A stretch of DNA of 64,000 bases. Origin: Callaeas wilsoni (taxonomy: Eukaryota > Chordata > Aves > Passeriformes > Callaeidae). Shown here piece by piece: positions 36,384 through 48,800 of this stretch (its first letter is position 1; every line of letters begins with the position of its first letter). The notes under the pieces are model-generated. The model searched no databases. It was not told the origin of the DNA and saw only the letters and a list, made by a program, of their open reading frames with translations. Made by a program: the position numbers and the translations under genes. The stretch covers positions 62,001-126,000 of the forward strand of contig VWPU01005272.1 of NCBI GenBank assembly GCA_013398955.1, written 5' to 3'.

Positions 36384-38610
36384 GTAAGTAGTTTACAGAT
36401 TGTTAAAGCTTTTTGCTCAGTCCTGATCTCCCGGAGGTATGCTGGGTTTGATGAATCATTCTGCATTTCACAAAACATAGTGATTGTTTGGAGGAAAGTC
36501 TGGCAATGACCTAGATAAACACTATATTCAATATCCTCTCAGCTGTTTCCTCTGGAGCTGGGGGAGGCCGTGGGGCACAAGGGATACCCCAGCATTATAC
36601 CACTTTTTGAAATCTATCTTAGCCCAGTTCTCAAAACCTTTCTTTTCTAAGCCCATTTTTATCGTAGCGACGGTGGCATTGTGCTTGGATGCACATACAG
36701 AGGAACATGTAGTCTCTATGCAGAAGCATAGATGTAGGTGTGTCTGGCTCTGACAATAGGAATATGTTTAGTATATGCAACTAAATGCTTAGTGTGTACA
36801 TACGTAACACATTCGGTGGTGGGTCTGAACGTATGGGGTGCAAGAGATTCCTGGTTTGGAAAGCCAGAGTTCTCACTGGTCTTTGGGGGGAGTTTAAACA
36901 GCTTGCCAAGCGCTGCTCTCACACAACTGTGAGCACCATGCTTGGGTTGTACTGTCATGGTAGAATTGGGGAGGTTGTCTGCAATTACTGGGAAAGCTAC
37001 TGACAAATTATCAAGCAGCAAAGTCGTTCCTAGACTTGACTTACTCTCTTGTCTGCTGTGCTCAACTCCTGAAGTTGAAGCACTTAAAATGGCCTTGCTG
37101 CTTGCTTAAATGAAAAGGCTCAGTAATACTTGATTTGACTACAAATGTAGTTACTATAATTATCTCTAAGTGAAATACAGTCCTTTAAAGCTCTAGGATT
37201 TTGAAATGTCTTTCCTTTTTCAGGATCTTATGAGCAGTAGGTTGAGTGAAAAGAGGAAGGTGCCTCTGTTTCAGAAGCATATGAAGTTTCTTCATAGGCA
37301 AGTGGATAAGCACAGCTGTCTCAGAAACAAAAAGATTTGTAGGCAGCTGGATACATCTAAGACAATGTTTTAAAAATGCATAAAATAATATAGATACACA
37401 TATACTTCTAGATAAGAACTTGCTTTTTTAGAATCTAGATGAAATTTTAAAAAATGATACCTCACATTTAGTGCATTGTTATACAAACCCAGAAATGCAC
37501 ATCAGGCAATGCTTCTTCTTTCCGTGGATTTTTAAGACAGCTGAAAAGGATTCTGACCTTCTAATCAGTCCATTTTGTTTCTCTTTTGTTTTAGGACAAT
37601 TAAACTTCCTGTAATACACATGTACCTTCCCATTTGTTTTAATTCAGCAGGGTTTTAAAATAAAACCTGTACAAGACTCTTGCTGAAGCAACAGAAATGG
37701 TAGCAGTTCATGGACTCTTCTTTTCACTTTTGCATTTATACAGCTGTAAGGAGATACCTTCTTTACCTGACCTCTACTGTCCCAAAATTTGTCACAATTT
37801 GTAACAATAAATTTCAAAATACTGGGTGTTTACTATGTAGATTTTCTTTTAATTTACTGTGATTCTGTAGGCATAAGGAGAAATTTATCCTTGTGTTAAA
37901 ATAAAGTGCTGTCAAGCAGATACTAGTCAGAGATACATAAATTGAAACCTGACATCTTCCCTTTTCATCATCCCTGCCCCCTTTACATGTGATACCCTAT
38001 TTTCTCCTTTAGAAGACAGAAATATTTGAGAACACTAGCATGGTTTTGATACCAACACATTGAACTGAATGTAAGCCTTCATATATACTCTGGAAAACAG
38101 TATGCAGATGGTGTCTTGAGGAAAAGAGGCCGCCTTTATGGAACAGTGTTATTTTGCACAGCACATTTATGTTTAGAGAATAAAGCATAAAGAATTGGAA
38201 TACAATTTTTTTGCCATTTGTTTTTGCTGTTGTTTGAAAGAACTGGAGATAATTGTGTTGGCTTTGTCTGCACTGTGAAAGGTGTGATTTGACTTGGGGT
38301 AGGTGACCTGACTTACTTCACAGCCTTAGGCCTGGTGTTTCATTTATGCCGATAAAATCTGTGTTGCTGCAGAGAAAGGCAATTCTGCCTTTTTTTTCTG
38401 TGTTCCTGCCCCAACCTGTACTCTAGGTCAGTGCAGACAAGAAACCTGATGTGAGCTGGACCTTAGGATTGTAGGGATGTACCTGTGATTCCTCCTTGTG
38501 GCACGCTTGTGTGCTTTGGCTCTGGTATGAAATAGTGTCTGTCCATGAACAGCACATGGGCTTCTGAAAGCAGTGAGGAGAAAGAGGTCCCTTGGTCTTC
38601 ATGTAGTGCT

Positions 38611-38867
38611 GGGTCAGGAGGGAATGGCTTCGAACTGAGAGTAGATCGAGTGTTAGGAGGAAAATCTTTACTGTGAGGTGGTGAGGCAGTGGAACAGGTT
38701 GCCCAGAGAAGGTGTGGATGTCCCATCCCTGGAGGTGTTCAAGGTGAGATTGGACAGGGCTTTGAGCAACTTGGTCTAGTGAAGGTGTCCCTGCCCATGG
38801 CAGTGGGGTTGGAACTAGACGATCTTTGAGGTCACTTCCAACCCAAGTCATTCTATGGTTCTATGAT
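38611..38867 (+). mobile_element. CR1 LINE, 3' fragment
   Basis: This is a 5'-truncated CR1 in gene orientation with blocks GGAGGGAATGGCTTCGAACT, TCTTTACTGTGAGGTGGTGA, GTGGAACAGGTTGCCCAGAG, CCCATCCCTGGAGGTGTTCA, CTTTGAGCAACTTGGTCTAG and GTCCCTGCCCATGGCAGTGG. It ends at the tail CATTCTATGGTTCTATGAT. It is the best-preserved CR1 in the window and belongs to a different subfamily from the copy at 4501-4974. The 142-codon minus-strand frame across it (38423-38851) is an antisense shadow. Confidence 0.96.
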
Positions 38868-39334
38868 TTTCATCTTTAAAGGCTTATTTTAGTTTGACTA
38901 GGTCAGTGGGTTTATAAGTCCTTCACAGAAAGGAGATGCTTCATTTTTCTTTGGCAAAAGTAATCAGATCAACTACAGCTGTTGTCTCACCAGTCTTGCT
39001 TATGAATTGTTTTCAAGGCATAATCTGCTTTCCCTGCATCAGGAGCCCCCCTCTCTTTTTTTATATAGCACCTTAACACCCTCTTCACAAGTATTCCTAG
39101 ACGTGTCTATTTCTATGTCATCTGACACCTGAATTGTTGTTTTGTGCCTGTGAGCTTCTTGAAAACTTCAATTTTTCTTTGTTAACTGAGCATAATACCA
39201 TTTTGTATGCAAAATATTAGACAAAAAGTTAAATGCTAAAATGTGTGTATGTTTGTCTTTCTCTTGTATATAAATTGGTCACCTATTTTTTACTTCATTA
39301 ATAATTGTTGATTTCTCACAGTAATGCAGATATA

Positions 39335-39400
39335 AGGAAGCAGACGTCAAGGGAAGAGACTTAATCACACAATAATCAGAGCTGGAATTTTAAATAGGCC
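39335..39400 (+). repeat. possible MIR-like remnant
   Basis: AAGGAAGCAGACGTCAAGGG, then AGACTTAATCACACAATAAT, then CAGAGCTGGAATTTTAAA follow the order of the MIR core (GAGGAAACTGAGGC, TTAAGTGACTTGCCCA, GTCACACAGCTAG, CAGAGCTGGGATT). The sequence is diverged, and a profile search is needed to separate it from chance. Confidence 0.4.
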
Positions 39401-39699
39401 ACATCATTAGCATGTTAATGAATTTTCTCACTCTGTGCCAGCTGCCCAAGTATAAAAGATATTGCAGATGTAGTGTAAAAATCAGGCTTGGCTTACTGCA
39501 CTGAGAGCTGTCAGTGCTCCCTATGAAGGAAATTTGACAAAAAATCCTTTCGTATTTTTAGAGATGCTAAAAAATATGTTTTTCAGGTTGGGTAATAGCA
39601 GCATTGACAAGTAACGCTATGTATTAGCATTTTAGGATGAATAGTACTAATTTGCCCTTTAGACATTGACTTTCTTCTGAGGCTGTCAAAATGCTGCTA

Positions 39700-39845
39700 T
39701 AAAAGTGATCACCTTTTATTGCCATTTTACAGATAGGAAAGCCAGAGACTTAGAGGTCATGTAATTTTACCTGAAATGGTGGTGAAACAGTTTCCCAGTC
39801 GATGGTCTAGCATCGGTCCTAATTGAATCAATCACTTGCTATAAA
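39700..39845 (+). repeat. MIR SINE remnant
   Basis: TTATTGCCATTTTACAGATA, then GGAAAGCCAGAGACTTAGAG and GTCATGTAATTTTACCTGAA correspond to the MIR blocks CCATTTTACAGATGAGGAAA, CTGAGGCACAGAGAGGTTAA and GTAACTTGCCCAAGG. The first block is nearly exact. MIR activity predates the amniote radiation, so a copy readable in a bird is old sequence that has drifted slowly. Confidence 0.65.
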
Positions 39846-42800
39846 CATGTGAAACCAAGTGATGCTGTGATTCTGTGTGAGCTTTGTATTCTTCTGGACC
39901 GCAGCCTAAGACGTGATGGTTCTGGGAAAATTGCTGAAGGTCTTGTTCTTGATCATTGAGCAGACCTGTCTTATAAAGTCAGAATGTTCTGTTATGGCAA
40001 AGAAGAGAACTGCTTTACAGCCCAAAACAACCAAACTTGCATTCCAGACAAGTGAAGCTTAATTACTTGCCTGTCTGCCAAACTGTTGGATTGTGCTTAT
40101 AAATCCCGGCTTGGGTTGATTGGCATTTGTAACCCAGGGCTGGAAACGAAACCTACCCTCTTGTTGTGGTTTCCTCATCACCAGGACCGATGGGCAAGTT
40201 TTCCTGCCTCGTCTGCTGACTTCTTTTCCTGGCTGCTCTCAGCCTTTTTCTGCCCCTATTACACTTTTGGGAAAGCACCTCCTGTTAAGTAATGTATGTA
40301 CACACACAACTAGGGGGGACCATGCTTCCTGATCTAATTGCTAGGTTGTGCTTGCCAAGTCATGTTAAGTAGAATTTCTATACTGAATGAATTTCTAGAG
40401 GAAATATAAAATAAAAGCTTTCATGCACATGAAAATAGCTTTTTAACCTTTGTAAAAAACCCAAAACCCAAGCTACTGTTTGAAGGCTGATTTTTCAGTC
40501 TCTCTCCTTAACTCTTGTTTTCATCCTTGAGTTTTATTGTCTTAGAAATTGCTTGTGTAAGTCCTAAAGCTCTTACCAGCTTGCTTGTACAGTAAAGCTT
40601 TCTGGAATTGAACAGATACATTTATTAAACAATGAACTAGATACAGCAGAGGGGTTTCTTGGTAAGCTGGAAAATTCTATCACACTCAGTTTTACTTTCT
40701 TTTGTTCAATACACACACTCTGCATGCTTGTACAGAATATCTCAGTGTTTTGTCCTTTTAACAGAAGAAAAACCTTTCAGAGTCCATTTTTTTATCTGCT
40801 TTTTTTTTAATTAAAAAAATCTCAATGTTTTGGCTGTAGAATACTACTTAGGAATAAAATGTGTTCAGACTGTACTTTGAAGAATAACAAAAATTCTGCT
40901 ATTTTTTTTCTAGTCTCTGTTCCAAAAGCTGCATATTTGACTGTTATGGAGGATGCAATTAATTAGTCTAAAACTCAATATTGTGTGGATAGCAGAAACC
41001 ACTAGTGGTGCTGCTTAATGTAATACTCGCTATTGCATACTGAAATATTTATGAAAAGGTTCTGTGCTTCATATACAATTGTGTAGGATGTGATTTATCA
41101 AACTGTTAATGACCATTTGCTACAAAGCAGTTTTTTTATCCTTCAAAGACATTTTTATTCTGATAGGTGCAACAACAGAAAGTCTTACAATAGAAACATG
41201 TGCAGTGTGCTTGGCACTGGGAAACTTACCTCTTTTGTTTGTTTAAATACTTGTTTTTAATGATAGCGGTAATATGAAAGCATCTCTATTTTTCTTCGTA
41301 ACTGGTCTTTGGAATCCTATTTGAACATGTCTAACGATTATTAACAATTTTACACCATTTTTAATTGTTGCAAAAAGTACCAAGTAAGTATGACATAAAG
41401 CCATGTGCCTATGACATAATCAGAATGATTCCATGTTTTGCGTTACTGTGGTGGTTTTAATGTTCTTCGTCAGTGCTAGTTTTTCTTCACCAAATAGGCT
41501 TTCTGTATTGTTTCTATAGTTCCTCCTGTGTCTGAGCAATTATCTCATTCTAAACTGAAGAGCTGAACCTTTTGATTGCTTCTGTTTGAATATATCATTA
41601 AAGGAGAACCCACACAGTGTGTAACAGATGGGCTTCCACGAGGAAGGAGCTGCTCTGAGTCTCGTTGTGTCTCCACTTCTAATTTGTGCGAGGTCATTGC
41701 GTTCTGAATGTCACACCTTTGTGAAAGGCTTGTTGTCATTAAAGCGAGTGGTGAAATTGAATGACTTATTGCTTACATCTATGGCCATCTCTGCTTAAAC
41801 AGGGATCCTGCAGGATTTAGCCAGTGGTCACTCTATTTAGCTTTCACAGCAGGTGTAAAACCCTCGGTGGTGATGCAGGGACGGGACTGGCAGTGAAGCT
41901 GGTAGCATCCCTGACTCTGAGCTGACGTTCAGTTGATGCGCTGAAGTAGCGTTTGGCAGCCTTCTGTTGGCAGCAAGGAAAAGTTGTGTCCACATAAGAA
42001 AACAACGGGATAAAACAACAGCAAAACCCCCAAGATACCCAGTCTTGCAGAGCTCCTTTTGTGTTGTCTTGGGCAAATATAGCATGAGTAATTACCCTCT
42101 GCTCATTAGTATTCTCTCAGCTGTTTCATTTGAAAAATTGGTGTTCCTGTATTTGCATAGACTTGCACTGTTATGCTTATTCTGTGCTTATTTGTTTCAC
42201 TGATTGTGAGCATGGATCTCATTTTCTTGGCTCATTTTTAAGGCACTTGGCATCTTAGAAGTTAAGTATAGACATATACGTCTTTTGGTCTTACAATTCT
42301 GTAATGGTAGTAACTGTGTAACCAAGCTTTGAGGATCAGATTCAGACTAACGATTTTCATTCCATGTCATGCTTCCACAAAATCATCCACATCATCTTTG
42401 TATTACCTTTTTTGATAAATACTATCAATAGAATTTAGTAACATAAAAAGAGTAAATTCTGCTAGGCATTTCCTGTAACTGAAATCTCAAATACATTTTT
42501 ATTTTAGACATAAATTTTTTTCATGATTGAAAAGATTGGAAACCAGTATATTTAAGCATAATTAACTTTGCCATATGTCTTGAGTCACTTGTAATTGTGT
42601 TTCTTATAATGGTGATTATAAAGGTCATCTTGTCTGGTGTTGTTCATTTAAATATGTGAAATACTTCAGTTTTCACTTGGAGCATAGAGGTTTAGTCTGT
42701 ATAAATGCAATGGAGGTATTAAATTTAATCTGGCCTTTCTGTATAATTAGATTCAAATATGTGTAATGCAGAAAGTATGAAATATTCAGGCAGCTTGAAC

Positions 42801-45800
42801 TGACAAAGCAGCTTGATTCAAAGCCCCTCCAATATCTGTAGAGATCTTTTGATCAGGGCATTTCTCTGTTGATGCTCAAAGGTGAGCTTCTCTTCTATCT
42901 CTTTCTTCCAAGATCTTATGGCAATAAGTTTATTGAAATGTTTTATGTACCTGTGTAATAACTTTTTAGACAGCAGTATGATGTAATTACACATAGAATA
43001 GTAACTCCTGAAATGATCCAATACTGATGCTGCAGTCACAGAGGTGGTTATCTACCAGGTGCAAGGAATAGAGCTTGGTCTGAAGTTTTATACTGAGTCT
43101 CTTCATGGAATATGATGTCATCTTTAACTAGGATAAGCATAAAGACATGGAGATTTTGTCAGTTTAAGACCACAGAAATACAGAGTGGTTCTGTTGGAAT
43201 CAGGGAAGTGCAATCTAGTGGTGAATAGTGTCACTGAACAGCTTCCTACTGCAATGGGAGATGGGCAACCTCCCCCCCCATAATGCGGTGTGGACACTTT
43301 ATTGTGCTGGTGTGCATGCAGAAAAGCAAACAGAAAGTTCTGATAGTATTCCAGGCAACTTACTCCTTTACATCTGAAGTGCTGTTGCCAGCTCTATACA
43401 TGGTGCATTAAACTTTTGGAGTGGGCGTCATATCGTATTATTCTGGTTTGCCGTCTCTGCTCTAGGTTTCTGCACTGCTCTGCTTTTTAGTTCAGCTTCT
43501 TCAGCTGACAGCGATGCAACAGAATAAGTAGGAAGAAGCAACACAGATGAGCTAAATTTGGAATAAATGTGGAAATGCATACCACCAATTTTAATCATTC
43601 TTCATTCGATTCTGGTTCTGCAGCTGCATCTTCTGAGGTACTGGGCTCAGATAGAAATTTCACAGGTTTTTTTCCTTAATGACTATAGCTGATTTCAAAA
43701 AGAATGAGATACTAAGATGCCAGAAAGCTAGGATTAAAAAAGAGGAAAAATAGTGTCTTCTGTTCATTGGCTAGATAGACAAGGTTCCCATATGTAATTC
43801 AAACTCCTTTAGCATGACAACCCTGGTGACAAGCAGCAAACATTCTTTAGTTTGCCACTTCTGGAGTTTGAATATATCGTGCTAGGAAATTTGTAACTCT
43901 CTTCCTGATAGTATATAGCTGCTGTTCCTACATGTTATATTATGAAAATTCCAGTTTTGTCAGAAGGATGTTGTGTCTGACTGGAGCTGCTCAGAGGCAG
44001 GCAGAAAGGTCTGTGTGTCTGGTGGTGGGGTGCTCAGAAGAGGGCCAAGAAAAGTGGTGACATGTAGTGACACTTAGCAGATAGGATCAAATTGATTTTC
44101 AAAGAAAGGTAAATATTGCTTTCCTTGTCTCATGAGGATGAGATGAGGTAATGGAGGCACTCAGGGAATTGATTTTGTGTTTCTGTTCATTTTGCCATTT
44201 CATATAGATACTGCCTGTATGTATTTGGCCAGGACCTTTTGGATGGGATTACAGCATGTATTTGACAACTTGATCCCAAAACATTAATAGGCTGGAAGTA
44301 CGAAAACAGTGTTTGGGCTCTTAAAAACCTCAAGTTCTATCAAAAAAGTCAATGAACAGTTGGTCTACTATTCACAGGTTTCTTTAATTTACTTTCATTT
44401 TGGTATTTTATTCTTGGTGTCATACAGCATGGTCTGTCTTTCTGTCTTTCACATTGTTCAAGTTACATTAACATGGCATAATATTTTTGGGTGCCAGAAA
44501 TATGCAAAGGGCTCTTTAGGATACTTTGCCTCATTTAGTTTCTCTTGAGGGTGAGTATAGAGATGGATAGAATATTTAAGAAATAGTGTCAATTTGTTTT
44601 CAAGTAGTACTTCAGTGAAACCAGTCTCAGGCAGTTATCCTTTCAAATATTCAGACTTTCTGCAAATTGAAGATAAAAATAGTAGCATTTTATATTCAGT
44701 GAATGTTTTGGATTTTATTTAAATTTTTTGGCTGTAAGCAAGAAAATGTCGGTTTGGGTCATCTGGGATCACTGACATAAAATTGATGTGCTAGAAGAGG
44801 AGTATACCGCGGCAGAAGCGGAGAGTGAAAATGGTTTTTAAACTTTTAATTGCAGATATTTTTCAGATGTATGTATTTTGATCCAAAATCTTAGCACTTT
44901 AGTATGTTTCCACCCAAAAGTTTTCATTCAAGAGTTTTGACAGTGTTCTTGAGTTACAGTGTACAAATCTAATTCTATGCTTGCATAAATACATGCAATT
45001 TGTAAAGAATTATACCTCCTTACATCGATGGTAAATTCACCTCACTGACTGAAGTCAGATATTTATTTTTCTCAGACATTACTTTTCATCTTTGCTTTGA
45101 CATTAACTGGCAATATTCAGATACAGCATCTAAAAGTATGTACATCTAAGCAAAAGAAACCCCTGGGATACCATTCCATTTGGAGTACAAGGTGTCCCTC
45201 ATGAAATACAGAGTTTTTTCCTCCCATTTTTGTTCCTGCTGATTGTCATATGTAGAGTAATTTCTGCCTCATTCTTTCTTGCTTTTGTTGGTTTAAGTTT
45301 TCTTTGAGATATTTGCAACTACAGTAGTAAAGATGCAAGCTAAATGAAGGTTCCTATAAAAGATATTTTAAAATAGGGATGTTATCAGCCATGACTGAGT
45401 TTTCACTTAATTAAATATTTAAAGTGAATGAAATTCCTGTCTGCTGTATAGTTTGTTCCTTCAATCACCACAGAGTTCCAAGCATGCTGCAGGCTTTATG
45501 CCCACAGATATGCAGAAGTATGACCACATCTGGAGTAATGAATAATATTTATCAAAAGGTGGAGGAGGTATAATACCTGATAATAAATCCAGAATAAACC
45601 TACTGAAATTCTAATCCTTTCTAGAAGAGCTGGGTTTTGTCCCTAAAATTATTTTAATGCTGCATGTATTATGGTAAAGAAGGCTTTACAATAGAAAACC
45701 TCTTCCAATTGACACCTTTTACCAAGATAGACAAGTAGGAATACAGAGAATTTAAGTAGATGAAAGAGATTATTTGTTCTGACTTTGATTCCCCAAAGAA

Positions 45801-48800
45801 AATGTATTTACATCTTCTCTAAGCTTTTAGTCTTTTCTGTACTTCCATTAAATCCTAACTGATTACTCTAAGGCAATGGAAATCTTATTATTTAGAGCAG
45901 AGTTAAGTACCTTCCATCTCCGGTTCAGGAAATGAAAGTTTTCACCCAAGAATTTTCTTTCTCTGTCCTCGGAGACATAAACTGGAGTGAAAGGCAGAAA
46001 ACCAAGAGATTGCTAATGCCTGGAGTTAGGAGCTGGAACTCTGTGTCCTTCAGTTTGACTTCTCTCTCGAGCAGGAACAGAGGCAGTTTGCTGATGTTTC
46101 AGTTGACTTGGGCCACAGTTCCCTTGTACGAGGTGTGGAGGTAACCACTGCTTCTCTTACACTCCTGTTGTGACGTCTGTGCTCCACAGACTCGATATTT
46201 AGGCACAGGAGATGGTAGTAGCAGGCGACAGTACAAGGCCCAGGGATTTTGTCATCTATAACTGCAAAGAATCTGTGGCCCATGTGTAACAGGTGCTTGT
46301 GATTAGTATTTCGGATGGCCTGCCAGATTTCAACTGATAGGCTGAGATCATGTAAGAAATACAAGAAATTCATGGAACTGGATATTTGAAATGCTACTTT
46401 TTTTGTTGTTGCATTTGAAGCTGGTTTCTTTCTTTACACAAAAATATTGTCGTAGACAGAATATAATTAAAACTTTGATGCTAACTGAAAAGATTCACTC
46501 ATCATATTTGTGGATGATATCTTTGGTTTGATGTGCATGTTGAAGGCCTGGGTAAAGATAAACAGGCATGTTTGCCAAGCTGCATAAGATTAAACAGTTC
46601 ATTACCTGTTGGAATTATCAGCTGCAAGACACCTTGCATAATTTGGGCTACAACCTTTATATGCTTTTGGCTGGATTATACCTCTTATCTAGTGAGGTGC
46701 ACTGAAATATAATTAACAATGTGAGCTGGAAATGACAGGCTGAAACGATGTGTATTTTTGTGCAGATAAACAATCCTATATCTGGATCAGAAGTCACAGA
46801 AACATTTTATCTACTAATTTTTTCCCAGTTCCTGTGTCCTAAAACATTGTACAGAGAAAAATAATCTCTGCTCTTTGCCAGAGAAAAGCAAATAGGCACC
46901 AGCCATGTCTCCTTGTAGACTTGACTTTAACAATCTCTGGAAAATGTTAAATCCTGCAAAAAACAGCAGTTATTTTAGATTTTTTCATATTTTTGACTTT
47001 GAATGTTTTGTTGGAGAGAGAATTTTGAAAATACATGGAGGCAGAAATTCTCATCCATTGATTCCAGTAAGAGTTTTGCCTCCAGTTTCAGCAGAGTTCA
47101 GGGTTTCACCTCTGGCATTTTCCACACTGAAGCTGCAGGATCTGTTTCTGAGCTGGTTGGATGCAGGTCATCTTGCTTTGATGAAAGTGCAGTCCACATA
47201 AAAAAATGAGCAAGACTTGGCCAGAAACTCTTTTAACTAGGAAATCCTTCAGCTTTATCACAAAATGATAAATTTTGAAGTTGGTAGTCCTTGTCTACTA
47301 AAGAAGAATCAGATGTTTTATTTCCAGTGTTTGAGCTAAAAGCTAATTGCTGTTGATTTTAGTTCAGTGAACTTAACAGACCTTTGACTTTTACAGTTAA
47401 ATTATTATTTTAGGATATTGTTTCTCTTTAGTTAGCAGAAAAATATTTTTTACAAGTCAAAGCATATGCAATGTGGCATTTCCAACAGAATCACCTGTAT
47501 CATTTGTTCTTGTTACTGCAGTGAAAAAATGACCTGAATGAAATGTATTGCTCTTGAATTTTCAGGTTTCCAGTGTACAATCTTCTGGATATATATATAT
47601 GTTCTTGATCTAGTTCTTAATCTGTTTAAATGTTCCTTGATCTAGTGATTAAAATAAAAATTTTCCTGTGCCAGCAGAAAAATGTTACAAGTCTGGAGTT
47701 TATTCACTTCTATTCAGTACCAATGAAAAATCTATGGGTACTGGTGTAACATATCAGTGTTCATTAGCTCATGAAGTGGTCAGCCACATCCTTAGGTGGA
47801 AGGATATTATTCCAGTGGGAAAGATGCCCTCTAAATAAGCTGTAGACACTGGCTGAAGCAGCAAAAATGGTTTTGTCCTTTTCAGTACTTTAGATTGCAA
47901 TGCAAAAACATAGATCTGGATATTTATTAGATTAGCTCTTTTTTTCTCCATATCCTTTCTGCTTACATTGTAAGTAATGACAATCTGGGGAAAATGTGAA
48001 AATAACAAAATTCTAGACAAGGACACAACAATTCCTGCAGCTTTGTAGTGCTGAACTGAGCTTTTGACAGTTTCTGGCAAGTACTTGGCTTAGTCTTTTG
48101 CCAGCCCAAAAAAGCATGAATGATGTGTCAGTATCGTAGTCCAAGGATGCTTCAAGAGCAAATTGGCCAATACTCAAAAAGATTTTGCCTGCAACCTGTC
48201 TGTAGTATGAATTATAGACCAGAGGAAAATGATAAATAAAGCCCATGTGTCCTAACAGTTTTTGCCAATGAGGCTGGTTAAAACCAGTTGTAGATATGAG
48301 CTGTCTTTGTTCAGTTTAAAGAACAGAAGTCTGAGATCCTTTGGTTATAGCCTGCAACTACCTGCTCAGAGACCAGAACTTTATAGTGGAAACATATTTA
48401 TGGTGATAGACAAGAGCAGAAGTGATCATTTCTAGTGGCTAGTAATTGAGGCTGACAACTTTAGATTAGAAAAAAAAAAAAGAGCCTTTTAACTGACGGG
48501 ACAATTGTGTTTTGCCAGAGTTCAGCAAAGATTTTACTGTAAATGCCCATTAACTGTTTGCTGTTTGGGGTTTTTTAAATGTAGTTGCAGCTGGAATCAG
48601 TTCAGAGAGATCTTACTGTGTTTTGCAGATGAACAGGATCATCAAAAGCAGTAACTTCAGTTAAACTTGTATTCTGGAACTGTTGTTTTATAAATAGAAT
48701 TATAACTAGAGAAACTATTCCTGTTTCGCTATTTTTTTAGATGGATAAAGCCCAGTGCAGAATGGCAGCTTTTTCTATTAGTGTTAGAATTCATTGGGTT

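Noticed and set aside
38423..38851. 142-codon minus-strand open frame
   Set aside because: It is mostly the antisense of the CR1 fragment at 38611-38867.
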